A stretch of 33,297 nucleotides of DNA from Acidimicrobiia bacterium (GTDB taxonomy: Bacteria > Actinomycetota > Acidimicrobiia > Acidimicrobiales > SZUA-35), in assembly GCA_029863385.1 (NCBI GenBank), contig JAOTVU010000041.1, positions 1-33,297 of the forward strand, given 5' to 3'. The position numbers were made by a program, and so were the translations under genes. Positions 1 through 7,566 of the stretch are shown piece after piece; positions within the stretch are counted from its first letter, which is position 1; each line of letters opens with the position of its first letter. The notes under the pieces were generated by a model. It was not told the DNA's origin. It did no database searches and worked only from the letters and a program-made list of their open reading frames with translations.

Positions 1-1
1 C

Positions 2-445
2 GAGTTCCGTATGCTGTTCGACTACACAGTCGCCTCCGTCCATTCCCACTTCGATCAGAGCGTCGCCGACCAGACCCGCCGGCTGATCACCGCCATCGAG
101 GATCCGACCGTCAACTCGATCGGGCACCTCACCGGCCGGTACATCGGCCGCCGGCCCGGTATCGAACTCGACATCGAACCGGTGCTCGACGCCCTGGTCG
201 CCAACGACGTCGCCCTCGAGATCAACGGTGCGCTGCAGCGACTCGATGCCGCCTCCGACGTCGTGCGGCGGGCCGTCGACAAGGGTGTCAAGCTGGTCAT
301 CAACACCGACAGCCACCACATCTCGGAGCTCGGCCGAATGGAATACGGTGTTCTCACGGCCCAGCGGGGCTGGGCACCGAAGGAGCTCGTCGTGAACTCC
401 TGGACCCTCGAGCGGTTCAGCAAATGGGCGGGGCAGCGCCGGTAG
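2..445 (+). CDS. polX: PolX-type DNA polymerase/PHP phosphoesterase, C-terminal end (5' partial)
   Basis: The frame is open from the left edge, so only the last 147 codons are visible. They match the end of the PHP domain that follows the polymerase-beta domain in bacterial PolX proteins. Visible family features are a VHSHFDQS segment, the HLTGRYIGRRPG stretch and the metal-binding NTDSHH motif, ending in the family's usual NSWxLERF helix. PolX proteins fill gaps in DNA repair, and the PHP domain provides Mn-dependent 3'-5' exonuclease or phosphoesterase activity. The polymerase part lies outside the window, so a stand-alone PHP protein cannot be fully excluded. The gene converges on the hydrolase at 461 with only 15 bases between them. 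Confidence 0.85.
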   Translation, partial: EFRMLFDYTVASVHSHFDQSVADQTRRLITAIEDPTVNSIGHLTGRYIGRRPGIELDIEPVLDALVANDVALEINGALQRLDAASDVVRRAVDKGVKLVINTDSHHISELGRMEYGVLTAQRGWAPKELVVNSWTLERFSKWAGQRR

Positions 446-460
446 GTCCCGGTCGATGGT

Positions 461-1156
461 TCAGCCGGTGCGGAGAACCCGGTCGGTCACGAACCGGTCG
501 ATCAGCTCGGCGATTTCATCGGCGTGCGTGGATTGGTGCATGTCGTGCGCCCCATCCTCAACGGCCACGAACCGGCAGTCGGGCATCTTGCGGGCCAGAT
601 ACTCGCCGGCGCCTGCGTACTCGGGCCGATCGGCCGTCCCGGCCAGCACCAGTGTCGGCACGTGGATCTCGGAGAGACGCTCCATGACGACGCCGTCGTG
701 CTGAAGGTTGATCTCGGCCGCCTGGGGCGCAACACCGAACCGGTGGGCGTTGCGTCGCGAACGCTCGTTCCACGCCTCACGTTTCGCTTCATCACGGAAT
801 CCGGGGCCCGTGTTCAGCACAACGAGTCCCGGGGCGACGCCCAGGCGGGTGGCGGCGTGGGCCAGCGCAAGGTAGCCGCCAAGTGAATGCCCGACCAGAA
901 CCGTCGGTGTTCCCAGTTCCGTCATGAGGTCGTCGATGTCACCCAGTGCGGCGTCCCGGGTGAACAGCTCGGGGTCATCAGGTGTGGGCGAGTTCCCATG
1001 ACCCAACAGATCGAAGGTCGCGACCGGGTACCGGTCGGCCAGCCGGTCCATCACGGCAGACCACGTGGCCGACGACGATCCGACGCCGTGGAGGAAAAGT
1101 AGTGCGACCGGGGAAGACAGCGGGTCGGCGCCACGAATGACCGTGTGAACACGCAT
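461..1156 (-). CDS. Alpha/beta-hydrolase fold protein
   Basis: A 231-residue alpha/beta hydrolase with all landmarks of the fold. HGVG near residue 23 forms the oxyanion region, the nucleophile elbow is GHSLGG with Ser91, and the acid is probably Asp176 in LAGTADRP. The catalytic histidine is probably His204 in EDGAHDMH. The substrate cannot be told from sequence; the family covers esterases, lactonases and C-C hydrolases. An in-frame start 20 codons upstream would run into the preceding gene, so the ATG at 1154-1156 is chosen, 17 bases after that gene's stop. It is probably co-transcribed with the mycothiol-type protein. There is no signal peptide, so it should be cytoplasmic. Confidence 0.85.
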   Translation of the reverse strand: MRVHTVIRGADPLSSPVALLFLHGVGSSSATWSAVMDRLADRYPVATFDLLGHGNSPTPDDPELFTRDAALGDIDDLMTELGTPTVLVGHSLGGYLALAHAATRLGVAPGLVVLNTGPGFRDEAKREAWNERSRRNAHRFGVAPQAAEINLQHDGVVMERLSEIHVPTLVLAGTADRPEYAGAGEYLARKMPDCRFVAVEDGAHDMHQSTHADEIAELIDRFVTDRVLRTG

Positions 1157-1173
1157 TGCTGAATCATCCGCTC

Positions 1174-1965
1174 TCAGATGGTGAACGCCAGGTTGCGGGC
1201 CGCCCGACCACCCCATTCGTCGTCGCCGGTCCAGGTGACCCGACCGGCGGCGATGGCCTCGTCCGAATCGATGCGGCCGCAGGCGAGCTGAACGAAGGTG
1301 AGACTGTCGGCCGTGACTTCGACCGAGGGCGTTCCCGCGATCTGCTGCACCACCTTGGCGCGGCCGTCGACGGCGGCCATCATGGTCCGTTCGACGGGGC
1401 CGTGCACGTTGAAGGCGATGCTCATACCGTCGGGCAAACCGATCTTCTTGCCGACGATGTAGCCGAGCGAACCGTGGATCTGATCCATGGCGGCCTCGGC
1501 GGCCGGTCCGGTATCGTCGGTGTGCAGACCGAGTGGTGTCGTGATGTCACGATGATGGACCCAGACGTCGAAGTTGCGCACCGCCATGAACGTTCCGTAG
1601 GGCACCTGGCCGACGGGGCTCATGCACAGGTGTGCGAGGTCGTCGTCGGACGCCGACTCGAGTTCCTGGCATCGCCGTTCGAAGATGTCGCGCCCGAGCT
1701 CGGCCAGGCCGGCCGGGTCGGCGCCGCCGTGTTCGACCATGAACGGCCCGACGGAGGCGAATGGCGGCATGTCGTCATCGGCCTCCGGCTTCCATCCGAC
1801 GAGACAATCCTCGATTCCGAGGACGTGCAGGACGACTCCTCTGACGTCCCAGTCGGGGCACAGCGACTGAACGGTGAGCTGGTCGGCCGAGAGCGATTCG
1901 ATGAGAGACTGGAACGCCGTGGACGATGTGATGAGGTTGTCGACGGCCTGGCGATGCGGACTCAT
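1174..1965 (-). CDS. Maleylpyruvate isomerase/mycothiol-dependent DinB-fold protein (TIGR03083 type)
   Basis: A 263-residue protein of the actinobacterial family that joins an N-terminal DinB-like four-helix metal-binding domain to a C-terminal sterol-carrier-like domain. Family signatures are the early CPDWDVRGVVLHVLG segment with His47 and the WVHHRD motif with His137/His138, which supply the metal ligands. Members use, or are thought to use, mycothiol as thiol cofactor; the substrate here is unknown. The ATG at 1963-1965 is preceded by AGGAGAG at good spacing. The longer open frame to 2070 would overlap the neighbouring dehydrogenase and lacks such a site. A mycothiol-linked family supports an actinobacterial host. 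Confidence 0.8.
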   Translation of the reverse strand: MSPHRQAVDNLITSSTAFQSLIESLSADQLTVQSLCPDWDVRGVVLHVLGIEDCLVGWKPEADDDMPPFASVGPFMVEHGGADPAGLAELGRDIFERRCQELESASDDDLAHLCMSPVGQVPYGTFMAVRNFDVWVHHRDITTPLGLHTDDTGPAAEAAMDQIHGSLGYIVGKKIGLPDGMSIAFNVHGPVERTMMAAVDGRAKVVQQIAGTPSVEVTADSLTFVQLACGRIDSDEAIAAGRVTWTGDDEWGGRAARNLAFTI

Positions 1966-2050
1966 GAATCTCTCCTGTGGTCGGTGACAACGTAGTAGCC
2001 GGAAAGCCACCGTCAACCATAATCGTGAGGGGGGTCTCGACCATCTGCGC

Positions 2051-2815
2051 TCAGCGGTAGCCTGCGCCACCGTCGGCGGTGATCACGGTCCCGGACAGGA
2101 AACCCGCTCGATCGGAGGCGACGAACACCACGAGGTCGGCGATCTCCTCGGGCCGGGCAGGAGGTGGTCCGCTCAAGAGCAGGTCGTCCCACCGTTCGGG
2201 GTTTCCGAAGCGATCGGTGGCCTGTCGTCTGAGCAGCGTTTCGAGCCGGTCGGTGTGCGTCAGACCCGGGCTGATCCCGACGACCCGAACACCCTGTTCG
2301 AAGGTTTGGGCGCCCAAGGCCCGGGTGAAGTTGGCCAGGGCGGCATTGCCGGTCGCCCCCACCAGGTAGTCGCTGCGAGGGAACTCTGCGGCCGCACCGA
2401 TCACGTTCACGATCACGCCGGAGCCCCGGCGCTGCATCATCGGCAGGACGAGTCTGGCCAGGTTGATGTAGCCGAACACCTTCAGATCCCACGCCTGCCG
2501 CCAGTCCTTTTCGTCGACACCGAGCAGATCACCGCCGGGGATGGCGCCGGCGTTGTTGACCAGGATGTCGATATCACCGACGACGTCGGCCAGCGCCGAC
2601 TGATGTTCGGGTCGGGTCAGATCGCAGGAGTGGCTGGTGACCTCGACCCCGTATTCGGTCCGTAGGTCGCGCGTGGTCTCCTTCAACGGGCCGACCTCCC
2701 GAGCGGCAATGGCCAGATCGACGCCTTCGGCGGCGAACGCATGGGCGCAGGCCAGACCGATACCCTTCGAACCGCCGGTGATGAGCGCCCGCTTGCCCTC
2801 GAGATCAAGTTCCAT
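2051..2815 (-). CDS. Short-chain dehydrogenase/reductase-like protein with atypical active site
   Basis: A 254-residue SDR fold. The dinucleotide-binding motif TGGSKGIG is at residues 13-20 and NNAG at 87-90, and the C-terminal DGGAGYR fits the family. The catalytic YxxxK is not intact: Tyr150 is followed by LVGA, so the usual lysine position (154) is alanine, and the serine normally 13 residues before the tyrosine is also not in place. I recall a subgroup of actinobacterial and proteobacterial SDRs with the same YxxGxxGN pattern, so this is probably a subfamily trait and not damage. It may bind NAD(P) and act differently or on unusual substrates. It lies upstream of the mycothiol-type gene on the same strand. 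Confidence 0.8.
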   Translation of the reverse strand: MELDLEGKRALITGGSKGIGLACAHAFAAEGVDLAIAAREVGPLKETTRDLRTEYGVEVTSHSCDLTRPEHQSALADVVGDIDILVNNAGAIPGGDLLGVDEKDWRQAWDLKVFGYINLARLVLPMMQRRGSGVIVNVIGAAAEFPRSDYLVGATGNAALANFTRALGAQTFEQGVRVVGISPGLTHTDRLETLLRRQATDRFGNPERWDDLLLSGPPPARPEEIADLVVFVASDRAGFLSGTVITADGGAGYR

Positions 2816-2995
2816 CGCCGGTCCAAGCTACCGCGCCGGGACGATGATGATCCATCCGTGTCCTGGTCCGTCGAGACGTGAGCTCGTCATGTTGCGTCGG
2901 CTTTCAGGAGTTTCAGCCGTCGATAGCCGAAACCCGAAGTGAGGCGCTTCGCGGCGAAGCCGATAGTGTTCGGCGCGGTGACCGCATTCCGAACC

Positions 2996-3457
2996 ATGCC
3001 ACCGATGATCTCCTTCGTCGCACCCTCGGGGACCGGAAAGACCACGTTGGTCGAAGCGGTCATCGCCCGCCTCACCGACCTCGGCTATCGGGTGGCGGCG
3101 GTCAAACATGATGCCCACCGAATCGAGCTCGACACCGAGGGCAAGGATTCGTGGCGCTTGCGGGCGGCGGGAGCGGTCGACACGCTGCTCGTCGGTCAGA
3201 ACCAGATCGCCTGGATGGGGGCGGTCGACGGGGGTCCGTCGCTGGATTCGCTCGTCGAGCTGTTCTGTGGATCCGCCGACCTGATCGTCGTCGAAGGGTT
3301 CCGCTCGGCCGGTCTCGACACGATTCGGGTACGGCGGCCCGAGGCCGACGATCCGAGCTGGACGCCCCCGGACCCGGAGCGGGTTGTCGCCACCCTGCAC
3401 CCCGGAGAAACCGACGCAGCCGTCGATCTGCTGGTCAATCGGTACCTGACGGCGTAG
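2996..3457 (+). CDS. mobB: Molybdopterin-guanine dinucleotide biosynthesis adaptor MobB
   Basis: A P-loop NTPase of about 153 residues. The start MPPMISFVAPSGTGKTT holds the Walker A motif a few residues in, as in MobB proteins. AVKHDAH and the DSWRLRAAGA segment are also typical, as is VVEGFR near the Walker B position. MobB assists MobA in attaching GMP to molybdopterin to make bis-MGD, the cofactor of DMSO-reductase-type enzymes such as formate dehydrogenase and nitrate reductase. No clear Shine-Dalgarno site exists. The ATG at 2996 was chosen because family members start just before ISFV; the ATG at 3005 and an upstream ATG at 2939 are alternatives. It is divergent from the SDR gene and no Mo-enzyme gene is visible here. 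Confidence 0.8.
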   Translation: MPPMISFVAPSGTGKTTLVEAVIARLTDLGYRVAAVKHDAHRIELDTEGKDSWRLRAAGAVDTLLVGQNQIAWMGAVDGGPSLDSLVELFCGSADLIVVEGFRSAGLDTIRVRRPEADDPSWTPPDPERVVATLHPGETDAAVDLLVNRYLTA

Positions 3458-3527
3458 CAGCCACCGCTTCCGGAGACCGAAGATCGAATTTGCTCAAACC
3501 GGCGGCCAAGGCGTCGATGATAGAAAC

Positions 3528-4010
3528 ATGGCCATTAACGGCGAGCCGAACCGTGTTCCCCAATTCCGACAGAAGCTCGAGGAGAGCTTGGCCGACCCCG
3601 AGCCGATGTGCCTGGCCATGGTGCGGGTCGAAACAACGGCGTTCGGTGGTGACAATCACGGCCCGAGTGACGTTTCAGAATCGGACGTGGACCAATTGAT
3701 GGCGGCCGTGCAGGCCCGCCTCAGCCACGTGCTCCGCCGCTACGACCTCATGGCGCGGGTGGAGAAGGACACGTTCATGCTGGTGGTCAAGACCCTTGCC
3801 GACACGAGGGTTCTCGACGCCCGGATGTATCAGCTCTACGGCGCCCTGTCCGAACCCTATTCCGTGGGAGGGAAAACGGTTTCGGTGCCGGTCACCCTGG
3901 GAGCTGCCGTACGCCTCCCAGCCGAATCGGCGGCATCGCTCATGAAACGAACGGACAAGGCCCTCGCCACCGCCGGTGCGGCGGGCGGCAAGGCACCGGT
4001 TCTGATCTAG
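3528..4010 (+). CDS. Degenerate GGDEF-like domain protein
   Basis: A 160-residue cytoplasmic protein resembling a shortened diguanylate cyclase (GGDEF) domain. The helix RLSHVLRRYDLMARVEKDTFMLVV (about residues 64-87) aligns with the stretch that normally reads DxxaRxGGDEFxxl, but VEKDTF replaces GGDEF. The tail MKRTDKALATAGAAGG aligns with the usual A-D-x-A-L-Y-x-A-K end. Without the GGDEF residues it should not make c-di-GMP. It may bind a nucleotide or another protein, or serve as a regulator. There is no sensory domain or membrane segment. The ATG at 3528 is the first sensible start, with no strong ribosome site. Codon use is like its neighbours. Confidence 0.6.
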   Translation: MAINGEPNRVPQFRQKLEESLADPEPMCLAMVRVETTAFGGDNHGPSDVSESDVDQLMAAVQARLSHVLRRYDLMARVEKDTFMLVVKTLADTRVLDARMYQLYGALSEPYSVGGKTVSVPVTLGAAVRLPAESAASLMKRTDKALATAGAAGGKAPVLI

Positions 4011-4090
4011 TCGGGGGCACGGTGACGTTGGGTGAATTGATCCGGCTTCGAATGCCGATCGCCACCCTCGGCCTCAGCGCAGCCGACTGA

Positions 4091-4107
4091 ACGAGCGGTT
4101 CGCTCGT
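4091..4107. terminator. Small perfect hairpin between convergent genes
   Basis: ACGAGCG at 4091-4097 pairs perfectly with CGCTCGT at 4101-4107 around a three-base loop. It sits between the stop of the GGDEF-like gene (4010) and the stop of the lipoprotein gene (4111), so it could end transcription from either side. There is no T-tract, as is common for high-GC actinobacterial hairpins, so the terminator role is inferred from position. Confidence 0.4.
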
Positions 4108-4110
4108 CGA

Positions 4111-4761
4111 CTATGGTCGGCGATCTCCACTGAGCGCTGTCCCGGCACCCCGGAACGCCTCTTGGACATAGGAGTCGGAGTATGGGTAGCTGACATACTC
4201 GTTGGCGATCAATCCGTCTTCGTCGTAATCGTCCAAGCTGATGCCGACAAGTTCGAAGTCGTTGCCGGCCGAGTTCTTTCCGTACCAGACCCAGAGGAAG
4301 CCACCCTGGGAACCGTCGTTCGAAAGCCAGCTGTCGTAGACCGCGATTTTGGCGTCGGTTGCGCCGGAGAACAGCGTATTCATGAACGCCGTCCGGTAGC
4401 TGACACCTCCGAACACGTCGTCGACCATTTGAGCTCCTGGCGCCGCCAGCTCGCCCAACCGATCAGCGATATCCTCCTCGGTCCCGTACGACTCAGGACT
4501 CTGGAGGATGTCCATGATTGCCGTCTGGTTGGCCAGTGCCCGCTCGTAGCGGTCAGACGGTCGGTCGGGGGTTGGATCGGCACGGACCTGATCGAGCTCG
4601 GCCGTTGCCTCCTCCAGGTCGGACGCAAGCCGATCACGTTCGGCTTCGACAGCCGCCAACCTCTGCTCGAGGTCGCTGGTGTCGTCGGCACATGAAATCA
4701 GAAGGCTGCCGGTCAGAGCGATCGCCACGGCCAGTGCCGGCAGGAAACGAGTAATCCGCAT
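4111..4761 (-). CDS. Secreted lipoprotein with coiled coil and possible SnoaL/NTF2-like domain
   Basis: A 216-residue predicted lipoprotein. A basic N-terminus and hydrophobic stretch (residues 1-20) are followed by the lipobox LISC with Cys24 as the lipidated residue. Residues about 28-58 form charged heptads (LEQRLAAVEAERDRLASDLEE), a likely coiled coil. The remainder, from about residue 75, ends in a pattern (YDSWLSNDG...FLWVWYGKN...LDDYDEDGLI) that recalls the curved sheet of SnoaL/NTF2-like proteins; this is a weak resemblance. The ATG at 4759-4761 has an AGAAGGG site upstream; a longer frame to 4962 is dismissed because it would bury the signal peptide. It would sit on the outer face of the membrane. 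Function unknown. Confidence 0.75.
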   Translation of the reverse strand: MRITRFLPALAVAIALTGSLLISCADDTSDLEQRLAAVEAERDRLASDLEEATAELDQVRADPTPDRPSDRYERALANQTAIMDILQSPESYGTEEDIADRLGELAAPGAQMVDDVFGGVSYRTAFMNTLFSGATDAKIAVYDSWLSNDGSQGGFLWVWYGKNSAGNDFELVGISLDDYDEDGLIANEYVSYPYSDSYVQEAFRGAGTALSGDRRP

Positions 4762-5008
4762 GATCTTCAATCCCTTCTCCCCGAGGACGAGTTCACCCTT
4801 TTCGCTGAGGACGCGTTCAGGCAAACGATCACGTCCCTTCCTACCCACACCGTCTGTCTGCGACTTCCGTCTGGGTAGAGGCCTTGGTCGGATTTTGTGC
4901 CGCCGCGGACGCTGACGGTTACCGCAACGCCCGCCTGCCGAGGTGGCAATCCCTCGAGTCACAACAGACCGGACTCATAACGTGTTGGATGTGTGTGCCG
5001 ACACGAGT
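4762..5008. other. Intergenic stretch without a supported gene
   Basis: This stretch lies upstream of the lipoprotein gene and must hold its promoter and ribosome-binding site. Short open frames on both strands lack family resemblance or good starts. No tRNA-like or repeat structure was recognised apart from the palindrome that follows at 5009. Confidence 0.5.
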
Positions 5009-5024
5009 TCGTGCCGCGGCACGA
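5009..5024. terminator. Perfect 16-bp palindrome just past the crotonase stop
   Basis: TCGTGCCGCGGCACGA is a perfect palindrome that can fold as six base pairs with a CGCG loop. A further CACGA at 5002-5006 could pair with the same TCGTG arm, so two mutually exclusive hairpins are possible. It begins four bases beyond the stop codon of the minus-strand crotonase gene, so a terminator or RNA-end-protecting hairpin is likely. A dimeric-protein operator is the alternative. Confidence 0.4.
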
Positions 5025-5028
5025 GCGC

Positions 5029-5814
5029 CTACTTCCAGCGGAATTCAGGTTTCCGTTTCTCGGCGAACGCGGCAATACCCTCCTGGGCGTCGTGGGTCCC
5101 CATTGCCCGGATGATCGTCTCGGACTCCATCTCCCCGGCCTGCTCCAAGGGTGATTCGAACCCCTGATACACGACGCGCTTGGCCATGCCCATGGCCCAC
5201 GGTCCTCTCGCCAGCTGCGCTGCGAGATCCGCCGTCGCCGTGTCGACCTCGGCGTCATCGACCACCCGGTTGACCAGACCCCAGGCCTCCGCCTCCGCCG
5301 CGTCGAGCACCCGGTTCGTCAACGTCAGATCCAGCATCCTCCGGAGCCCGATGTGGCGGGCCAGGAAGTAGCTCGATGTGCCATCGGGGGTCACACCGGC
5401 CCTGGTGTAGGCCATGGTGAACTTGGCCGATGACGAAGCCACCACCAGATCGAATGCGCTCGTGAGCGAGAGGCCGGCCCCGCCGGCCGAACCCCGCACC
5501 CCGGCCACCACCGGCTTGGGGATGCGGTTCATCTTGTAGATGGCGCCGTGGAAGTCCACCAGCATGTCCGAGGCGAGCGCGCCGACGTCGCTTCCGGCCG
5601 CGGCAAAAGCCTTGAGGTCGCCGCCTGCGCAGAACACCTTTCCCTCCGCGGTCACCGACACCGCTCGCACCTCGTCATCTGATTCCACTGCCAGCATCAC
5701 GTCGCGCAGATCCCTGGCGAAGGCCGGGGTGACCGAGTTCGCAGCCTCGGGACGGGTGAAGCGCACGTGGGCCACATGGTCGGTCACGGTGTAGGTCATG
5801 GTCGTGGGATTCAC
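5029..5814 (-). CDS. Enoyl-CoA hydratase/isomerase (crotonase) family protein, PaaG-like
   Basis: A 261-residue crotonase-fold protein. The oxyanion-hole segments FCAGGD (61-66) and RGSAGGAG (107-114) bind the acyl-CoA thioester. Neither glutamate of classical enoyl-CoA hydratase is present at the expected places. Instead Asp144 in AGVTPDG matches the catalytic aspartate of PaaG-type isomerases (GLVPD). An isomerase or ring-expanding role in breakdown of aromatic or unsaturated acyl-CoAs is therefore more likely than hydration. The start is GTG at 5812-5814, selected because AGGAGGA lies eight bases upstream; the ATG at 5799 is too far from it. It follows the acyl-CoA ligase gene by 44 bases, so the two are probably co-transcribed. 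Confidence 0.85.
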   Translation of the reverse strand: MNPTTMTYTVTDHVAHVRFTRPEAANSVTPAFARDLRDVMLAVESDDEVRAVSVTAEGKVFCAGGDLKAFAAAGSDVGALASDMLVDFHGAIYKMNRIPKPVVAGVRGSAGGAGLSLTSAFDLVVASSSAKFTMAYTRAGVTPDGTSSYFLARHIGLRRMLDLTLTNRVLDAAEAEAWGLVNRVVDDAEVDTATADLAAQLARGPWAMGMAKRVVYQGFESPLEQAGEMESETIIRAMGTHDAQEGIAAFAEKRKPEFRWK

Positions 5815-5821
5815 GTCGGTG

Positions 5822-5828
5822 TCCTCCT
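5822..5828 (-). promoter_or_regulatory. Ribosome-binding site fixing a GTG start for the crotonase
   Basis: The minus strand reads AGGAGGA here, seven bases before the GTG at 5814. This near-perfect Shine-Dalgarno match decides for GTG over the in-frame ATG fifteen bases downstream. Confidence 0.75.
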
Positions 5829-5858
5829 GGACGGATGTGTAGTCGGTTGTGATCAGGG

Positions 5859-7409
5859 TCAGCCGTTGTGGCCGGACCAGTATTCATCGCGGAGCAGTCG
5901 CTTGTAGAGCTTCCCGGTCGGCAGTCGAGGCAGTTCGAGCTGGAAGTCGATCGAGCGGGGTGCCTTGAACTTCGCCAGGCGTTGACGGCAGTAGTCCATC
6001 AGTTCGCGGGCCTTTGCGTCGTCGCCTTCGACGCCCTCCTCGAGCTGGACGACGGCCTTGACCTCCTCCCCCATGTCTTCGTTGGGGACGCCGATGACGG
6101 CGACGTCGGCCACTTCCGGGTGCATGATCAGACAGTCCTCGATCTCCTGAGGGTAGATGTTGACCCCTCCGGAGATGATCATGAACGCCTTCCGGTCCGT
6201 GAGATAGAGGAACCCGTCGGTGTCGACGTAGCCGACGTCGCCCAGCGTCGACCAGGTCGGATGGTCGGCATGGATGGCGTTGCGGGTCTTCTCCGGGTCG
6301 TTGTGGTACTGGAACGACACCTCGTCGCGTTCGAAGTAGATCGTGCCGGCCTCCCCCGGCGGGAGCTCGATCCCGTTCTCGTCGCAGATGCGGACGGTGC
6401 CCAGGATCGACCGGCCGACCGTTCCCGGATGGTCGAGCCAATCCTGAGGGGAGCAGTAGACGAAGCCGTTGACCTCGGTGCCCGCGTAGTACTCGTGGAT
6501 GATCGGACCCCACAGTTCGAACATCCGCTTCTTGATCTCGACCGGACATGGTGCGGCGGCGTGGATGGCCACCTGGTGACTCGAGCCGTCATGTGCGGCG
6601 AGCACGGCGGGATCGGCCTTGAGGATCCTTCCGAACATCGTGGGTACCCACTGGGAGTGGGTGATCGAATACTCGTCGATCAACTCGAGCGCATGCGCCG
6701 CGTCGAAGCGCTCCATGACCAAACAGGTTCCACCGAGGCACTGGACCCCGGTGGTGAATCCGAGCGGTGCCGCGTGATACAGGGGCGCCGGCGAGAGGTA
6801 GACGGCTTCGGCGTCGAAGCCGAACAGCCCGCCCAGAAGGTGGATCGTTGTCGGAGCCGATGCGGGATCGTCGATGGCCAGCCCGCTGATCCTGCGTTTG
6901 ATCCCCTTCGGTCTGCCGGTCGTTCCCGAGCTGTAGAGCATCGACTCGCCCCTCGGTTCCTCGTCGAGCCGTTCGGCTGGGATGTCGGCCACGGCATCGG
7001 CCAGATCGACGAACCCATCGCCGCCACCCTCGTAGCGCAGCCAGTGCCGCACGTCGGGGGCCAGCTCGACCAGGTCGGTCGCCACGGATCCCATCTCCCG
7101 TGACGTGATCAACGCCTTGCAGGCCGAATCCTGCAGAATGTAGGCCGCCTCGGGCGGCTGCAGGTAGCGGTTGATCGCGGTCACGTACAGGCCGCTCCGC
7201 ATGCCGGCCCAGAATGCAGTGAAGTACTCGAGCCGATTCTCCATGAAGATCGAGAGGTGGTCACCGGGCCGCAGGCCACCCTCGTGGAGCAGGCGGGCCA
7301 GCCGCCGCGACTCGTCCTCCAGCTGCCGATAGGTGAGGAGCTCTCCACTGCCGGCCATGATGACCGCCGGCTTGTCCGGCGTGGATCCGGCGTGAAGCCC
7401 TGGGTACAT
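5859..7409 (-). CDS. Acyl-CoA synthetase (AMP-dependent ligase, FadD type)
   Basis: A 516-residue adenylate-forming enzyme that activates a carboxylic acid with ATP and CoA. The phosphate-binding loop YSSGTTGRPKG is at 159-169, the A5 motif YYAGTEVNG at 308-315, the GDVGYVDTDG hinge region at 390-399, and the DRKAFMIISGGVNIYP motif at 405-420. The catalytic lysine is Lys500 in LPTGK. All key residues are intact. Its fatty, aromatic or alicyclic substrate cannot be read from sequence. The ATG at 7407-7409 is preceded by GGAG at eight bases; the upstream ATG at 7454 has no such site. Together with the downstream PaaG-like crotonase it suggests a peripheral acyl-CoA degradation route. Confidence 0.9.
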   Translation of the reverse strand: MYPGLHAGSTPDKPAVIMAGSGELLTYRQLEDESRRLARLLHEGGLRPGDHLSIFMENRLEYFTAFWAGMRSGLYVTAINRYLQPPEAAYILQDSACKALITSREMGSVATDLVELAPDVRHWLRYEGGGDGFVDLADAVADIPAERLDEEPRGESMLYSSGTTGRPKGIKRRISGLAIDDPASAPTTIHLLGGLFGFDAEAVYLSPAPLYHAAPLGFTTGVQCLGGTCLVMERFDAAHALELIDEYSITHSQWVPTMFGRILKADPAVLAAHDGSSHQVAIHAAAPCPVEIKKRMFELWGPIIHEYYAGTEVNGFVYCSPQDWLDHPGTVGRSILGTVRICDENGIELPPGEAGTIYFERDEVSFQYHNDPEKTRNAIHADHPTWSTLGDVGYVDTDGFLYLTDRKAFMIISGGVNIYPQEIEDCLIMHPEVADVAVIGVPNEDMGEEVKAVVQLEEGVEGDDAKARELMDYCRQRLAKFKAPRSIDFQLELPRLPTGKLYKRLLRDEYWSGHNG

Positions 7410-7566
7410 CGCAAATGCTCCAATCCGTCGGTCGGGCCGGGCATCCACCGGCATCCGGCTGCCGATCGATCGTAGGGCATCGAGACGGGGACCACCCAGC
7501 CCGTCCGTCGAATGGTGTCGGCGGCCCGGTGGTGTCGGCTGGCGGGTTATCGCCGATCGGATGACG

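Noticed and set aside
2946..2960. Inverted repeat GCTTCGC-G-GCGAAGC ahead of mobB, considered as a molybdenum-cofactor riboswitch
   Set aside because: It is only a seven-base arm with a one-base centre and none of the wider Moco riboswitch structure could be recognised, so it is not claimed as a regulatory element.
4762..4962. Upstream extension of the lipoprotein
   Set aside because: It would place 67 charged residues before a signal peptide and lipobox; the ATG at 4761 has its own ribosome site.
5868..7103. A 411-codon open frame on the plus strand
   Set aside because: It lies opposite the acyl-CoA ligase, which has every catalytic motif; the plus-strand protein shows no family features and is typical of antisense frames in GC-rich DNA.
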